DNA of 7,621 nt from an uncultured Opitutia bacterium (lineage in GTDB: Bacteria > Verrucomicrobiota > Verrucomicrobiia > Opitutales > UBA953): the NCBI GenBank assembly GCA_903924185.1, contig CAIYAN010000404.1, forward strand, positions 1 to 7,621. The letters are read 5' to 3'. The notes under the pieces are model-generated. The model worked only from the letters and a program-made list of their open reading frames with translations, had not been told where the DNA came from and made no database searches. Of this stretch, positions 5,689 through 7,621 are shown piece after piece; the stretch's first letter is position 1; each line of letters opens with the position of its first letter. The position numbers were made by a program, and so were the translations under genes.

Positions 5689-7110
5689 ATGCGCTTAGCC
5701 CCCGCCCTCTGTCTGCTCCTTCTGTTCTCCGCACTCGGACTCACCGCCGCGGATCGCCCGAACATCCTCTTCATCCTGGGTGATAATTGGCGCTCGCCGA
5801 ATGCCGGCGTCCTCGGCGACCCGCACGCACGCACCCCAGCCTTCGATCGCCTCGCCAAGGAAGGGGTGCTCTTCACGCATACCTTCAATCCCGCGCCCTC
5901 CTGCTCGCCCTGTCGCTCGAGCCTGCTCACGGGCCGCGCGATCCACGAACTCGGCGAACGCGCCTCGCTCTGGAGCGGCTTCCCACAGGACACGCCCGTC
6001 GTCACGCAGCTGCTCCGCGAGGCGGGCTATGCGATTGGCTACCAGGGTAAGCCTTGGGCACCCGGTAACGCCGAGATATCGGGCTGGAAGGAAAACCCGG
6101 TCGGTCCGAAGTTCTCAGGACTCGACGCCTTCCTGAAAGCCCGCCATCCGGGCCAGCCGTTCTTCTTCTGGCTGGGCAATACCGACACAGCCACGAAAGC
6201 CGGCAAGCGACCTTACCTCGATGACGCCAAGCAGGCCGGCCTCGACCCCGCGAAACTCCCGATCCCGCCGGAGCTACCGGACTGCTTAGAGGTCCGCCTC
6301 GACCTACTGAATTATTACGGCGGCATCCTCCGCATGGACCGCGATGCGGCGACGGCCCTCGCGACCCTCGAAGCCTCAGGCGAACTCGAGCGCACGCTGA
6401 TCGTCTATTGCTCTGATAACGGCTGGCAGATGCCGCGTGGCCTCGGCAATTGCTACGACCAAGGCTCCCGCGTCCCGCTCGCCATCCGCTGGGGCCAGCA
6501 AGCCAAGGCCGGCCTGAAGGTCGATGCGTTCGTCAACCTCGGCGACCTCGCCCCGACCTTCCTGGAAGCCGCCGGCCTCACGCCACCGAAGGAAATGACG
6601 ATGCGTAGCCTGATGGGCCTGCTCCGCGGCGAACCGGCCACCGGACGCGACGCGGTCTTCATCGAACGCGAACGCCACGCCGACGTGCGCAATGGCCACC
6701 TGAGTTACCCGATGCGCGCGGTCCGCACGCGCGATTTCCTCTACATCCGCAATGTCCGCCCAGACCGCTGGCCCGCCGGAGATCCGGATAATCTCTTCCT
6801 GCACGGACGACCCTTTGGTGATGTCGACACCATCCCGACCAAGGACTTCCTGCTCGCGCACCAAGACGACGACATCGGCCGCCCGTTCTTCGCCCGCATC
6901 TTCGGCAAGCGTCCGCTCGAGGAACTCTACGACCTCCGCAAGGATCCCCATCAGCTGACCAATATCGCCGCCGATCCAGCCTACGCAGTGGATCTCGCTG
7001 CCCACCGGGCCCGCGTCGACGCCTGGATGCGCGCGACCCACGACCCTCGCCTCGATCCCGCTTACGACGCCTGGGACAAATTCCCCTACCACGGCAAAGC
7101 CCCGAAGTGA
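5689..7110 (+). CDS. Exported S1-type sulfatase (N-sulfoglucosamine sulfohydrolase-like) with altered active site
   Basis: The 473-residue product belongs to the alkaline-phosphatase-fold sulfatases, which remove sulfate esters or N-sulfate groups, usually from polysaccharides such as heparan-type glycans. Residues 1-21 form a Sec signal peptide (LCLLLLFSALGLTAA), so it acts outside the cytoplasm. The core begins with RPNILFILGDN. The modification signature is SCSPCRSSLLTG (71-82), where Cys72 would become formylglycine. CSDNG (241-245) supplies a metal-binding Asp-Asn pair, and YDQGSRVPLAIRW (256-268) and ELYDLRKDPHQLTNIA near the C-terminus are typical landmarks. Odd points: the usual Asp-Asp after the first strand is Asp32-Asn33; the usual DPH is DTA (166-168); and the PR-x-K stretch lacks its Lys (PRGLGNCYD, 249-257). 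Specificity or activity may be changed. ATG 5689 has GGAG nine bases upstream. Third positions are strongly GC-rich, unlike the element genes, so this is native host sequence. No anaerobic maturase or FGE gene is in view. Confidence 0.93.
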   Translation: MRLAPALCLLLLFSALGLTAADRPNILFILGDNWRSPNAGVLGDPHARTPAFDRLAKEGVLFTHTFNPAPSCSPCRSSLLTGRAIHELGERASLWSGFPQDTPVVTQLLREAGYAIGYQGKPWAPGNAEISGWKENPVGPKFSGLDAFLKARHPGQPFFFWLGNTDTATKAGKRPYLDDAKQAGLDPAKLPIPPELPDCLEVRLDLLNYYGGILRMDRDAATALATLEASGELERTLIVYCSDNGWQMPRGLGNCYDQGSRVPLAIRWGQQAKAGLKVDAFVNLGDLAPTFLEAAGLTPPKEMTMRSLMGLLRGEPATGRDAVFIERERHADVRNGHLSYPMRAVRTRDFLYIRNVRPDRWPAGDPDNLFLHGRPFGDVDTIPTKDFLLAHQDDDIGRPFFARIFGKRPLEELYDLRKDPHQLTNIAADPAYAVDLAAHRARVDAWMRATHDPRLDPAYDAWDKFPYHGKAPK

Positions 7111-7114
7111 AGAG

Positions 7115-7143
7115 GGTGGGACGCGTCGGCGACGCGCCCTACC
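7115..7143. terminator. Long hairpin between convergent genes; palindromic repeat copy 2
   Basis: GGT-GGG-A-CGCGTC (7115-7127) folds back on GACGCG-CCC-T-ACC (7131-7143) around GGC, giving 12 pairs with one bulge on each side. It begins 5 bp after the sulfatase stop. A second palindrome, AGCCCGGGCT, follows at 7146-7155. There is no T-run, but position and strength suit a transcript end for the sulfatase and perhaps for the facing gene. It contains the 15-mer shared with 5582-5596. Confidence 0.55.
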
Positions 7144-7201
7144 TAAGCCCGGGCTAATGATCCGGTCTCCCTTTGAGTCCCGGTGAAGCCGGCCACGTCC
7201 T

Positions 7202-7621
7202 TCAACGCAACGCACGCACTCCAGCTGGCGTTAGGTCGCCCGGAGAGCCTTTGACGACCGTCGGCTTACCGATGGTGATGTCATCCGCGTCAGACGGCGG
7301 GTTGCCGCCGCTCCGCAACCACTCGACCATCTTGGACTGGCCACCCGAAGCGGCTACGCAGCGGGCGAAGATCGGCTGCGGCTCGATCTCCGTGGAGAAA
7401 AGATATAGGCGTGGGCCGCGGCCGGATTTCGCCGCCGCAAATGCGCTGACGAGTTCGTCTTCCCAACGCTTCTCCGTCGGCTTGCGGTCATCAGTCGGCA
7501 GCCGTGAGCGGACGCTGTCGCAGTAGATGATGGTAGCGTCCCGAGTTGAGTAACTGGCCGACTTATCGCCTTTCGGGCTACGGTACTGCGTGACGCCATC
7601 CTGGAAGTCGGAGAAGATGAC
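7202..7621 (-). CDS. C-terminal part of an unidentified host protein (runs off the window)
   Basis: One minus-strand frame is open from the window edge to a TGA at 7202-7204, giving 139 residues without a start. It begins VIFSDFQDGVTQYRSPKGDK and ends TPAGVRALR; other readable pieces are TIIYCDSVRSRL, KRWEDELVSAF, RGPRLYLFSTEIEPQPIFA and GGQSKMVEWLRSGGNPP. Third positions are GC-rich as in the sulfatase, and the reading is protein-like throughout, which supports real coding over the shorter frames that overlap it. I do not recognise the family. The gene converges on the sulfatase, so the two are not co-transcribed. Confidence 0.8.
   Translation of the reverse strand, partial: VIFSDFQDGVTQYRSPKGDKSASYSTRDATIIYCDSVRSRLPTDDRKPTEKRWEDELVSAFAAAKSGRGPRLYLFSTEIEPQPIFARCVAASGGQSKMVEWLRSGGNPPSDADDITIGKPTVVKGSPGDLTPAGVRALR

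Noticed and set aside
6376..7215. Long minus-strand frame opposite the sulfatase
   Set aside because: A shadow of a GC-rich gene: the plus-strand frame has signal peptide and family motifs, and this one has none.
7173..7599. Other open frames at the right edge, on both strands
   Set aside because: They overlap the coherent, edge-entering minus-strand reading (7202-7621) and lack plausible protein composition.

Overview
The window shows one small integrative element sitting in a serine tRNA gene, followed by ordinary host chromosome. The host is probably a member of the Verrucomicrobiota or the wider PVC group. This is an inference from three things: a secreted heparan-type sulfatase with a strongly GC-biased third codon position, an integrase C-terminus of the NALRxSxxSYRLA...EMGNS type, and GC-rich palindromic spacer repeats. 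No taxonomic marker gene is present.

Region 1 (1-141) holds a complete tRNA-Ser(CGA) at 53-140. Its last 75 bases plus one more base (66-141) recur perfectly at 5234-5309. These 76-bp direct repeats are the attL and attR of an element whose unit length is 5168 bp. The left copy completes a working tRNA; the right copy lacks the 5' acceptor strand.

Region 2 (142-5233) is the element body. It has a roughly 0.5 kb left spacer with no convincing gene but with a candidate promoter, a G-quadruplex-type run and a hairpin overlapping a Shine-Dalgarno. Next is a plus-strand gene (660-2003) for an unrecognised protein with faint polymerase-palm-like motifs, possibly the element's replication protein. 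Facing it on the minus strand are three genes, given here in transcript order: tyrosine integrase (3957-5150), a PD-(D/E)XK restriction endonuclease with a BglII-like E-x-Q active site (3135-3845) and a cytosine-5 DNA methyltransferase (2026-3126). The element therefore carries a type II restriction-modification pair and little else: it can integrate, perhaps replicate, and hold on to its host through restriction.

Region 3 (5310-5688) is the chromosomal side of the tRNA. A third, 20-bp copy of the tRNA 3' end lies at 5461-5480, leaving a 171-bp interval rich in small GCA-loop hairpins; this may be the scar of an earlier integration. Two larger palindromes follow.

Region 4 (5689-7621) is GC-rich host sequence. 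It has an exported sulfatase (5689-7110) that keeps the formylglycine signature but has changed several other active-site positions. A convergent minus-strand gene (7202-7621) enters from the right edge, and only its C-terminal 139 residues are visible. The 91-bp gap between them holds a long hairpin that shares a 15-bp core with a palindrome upstream of the sulfatase.
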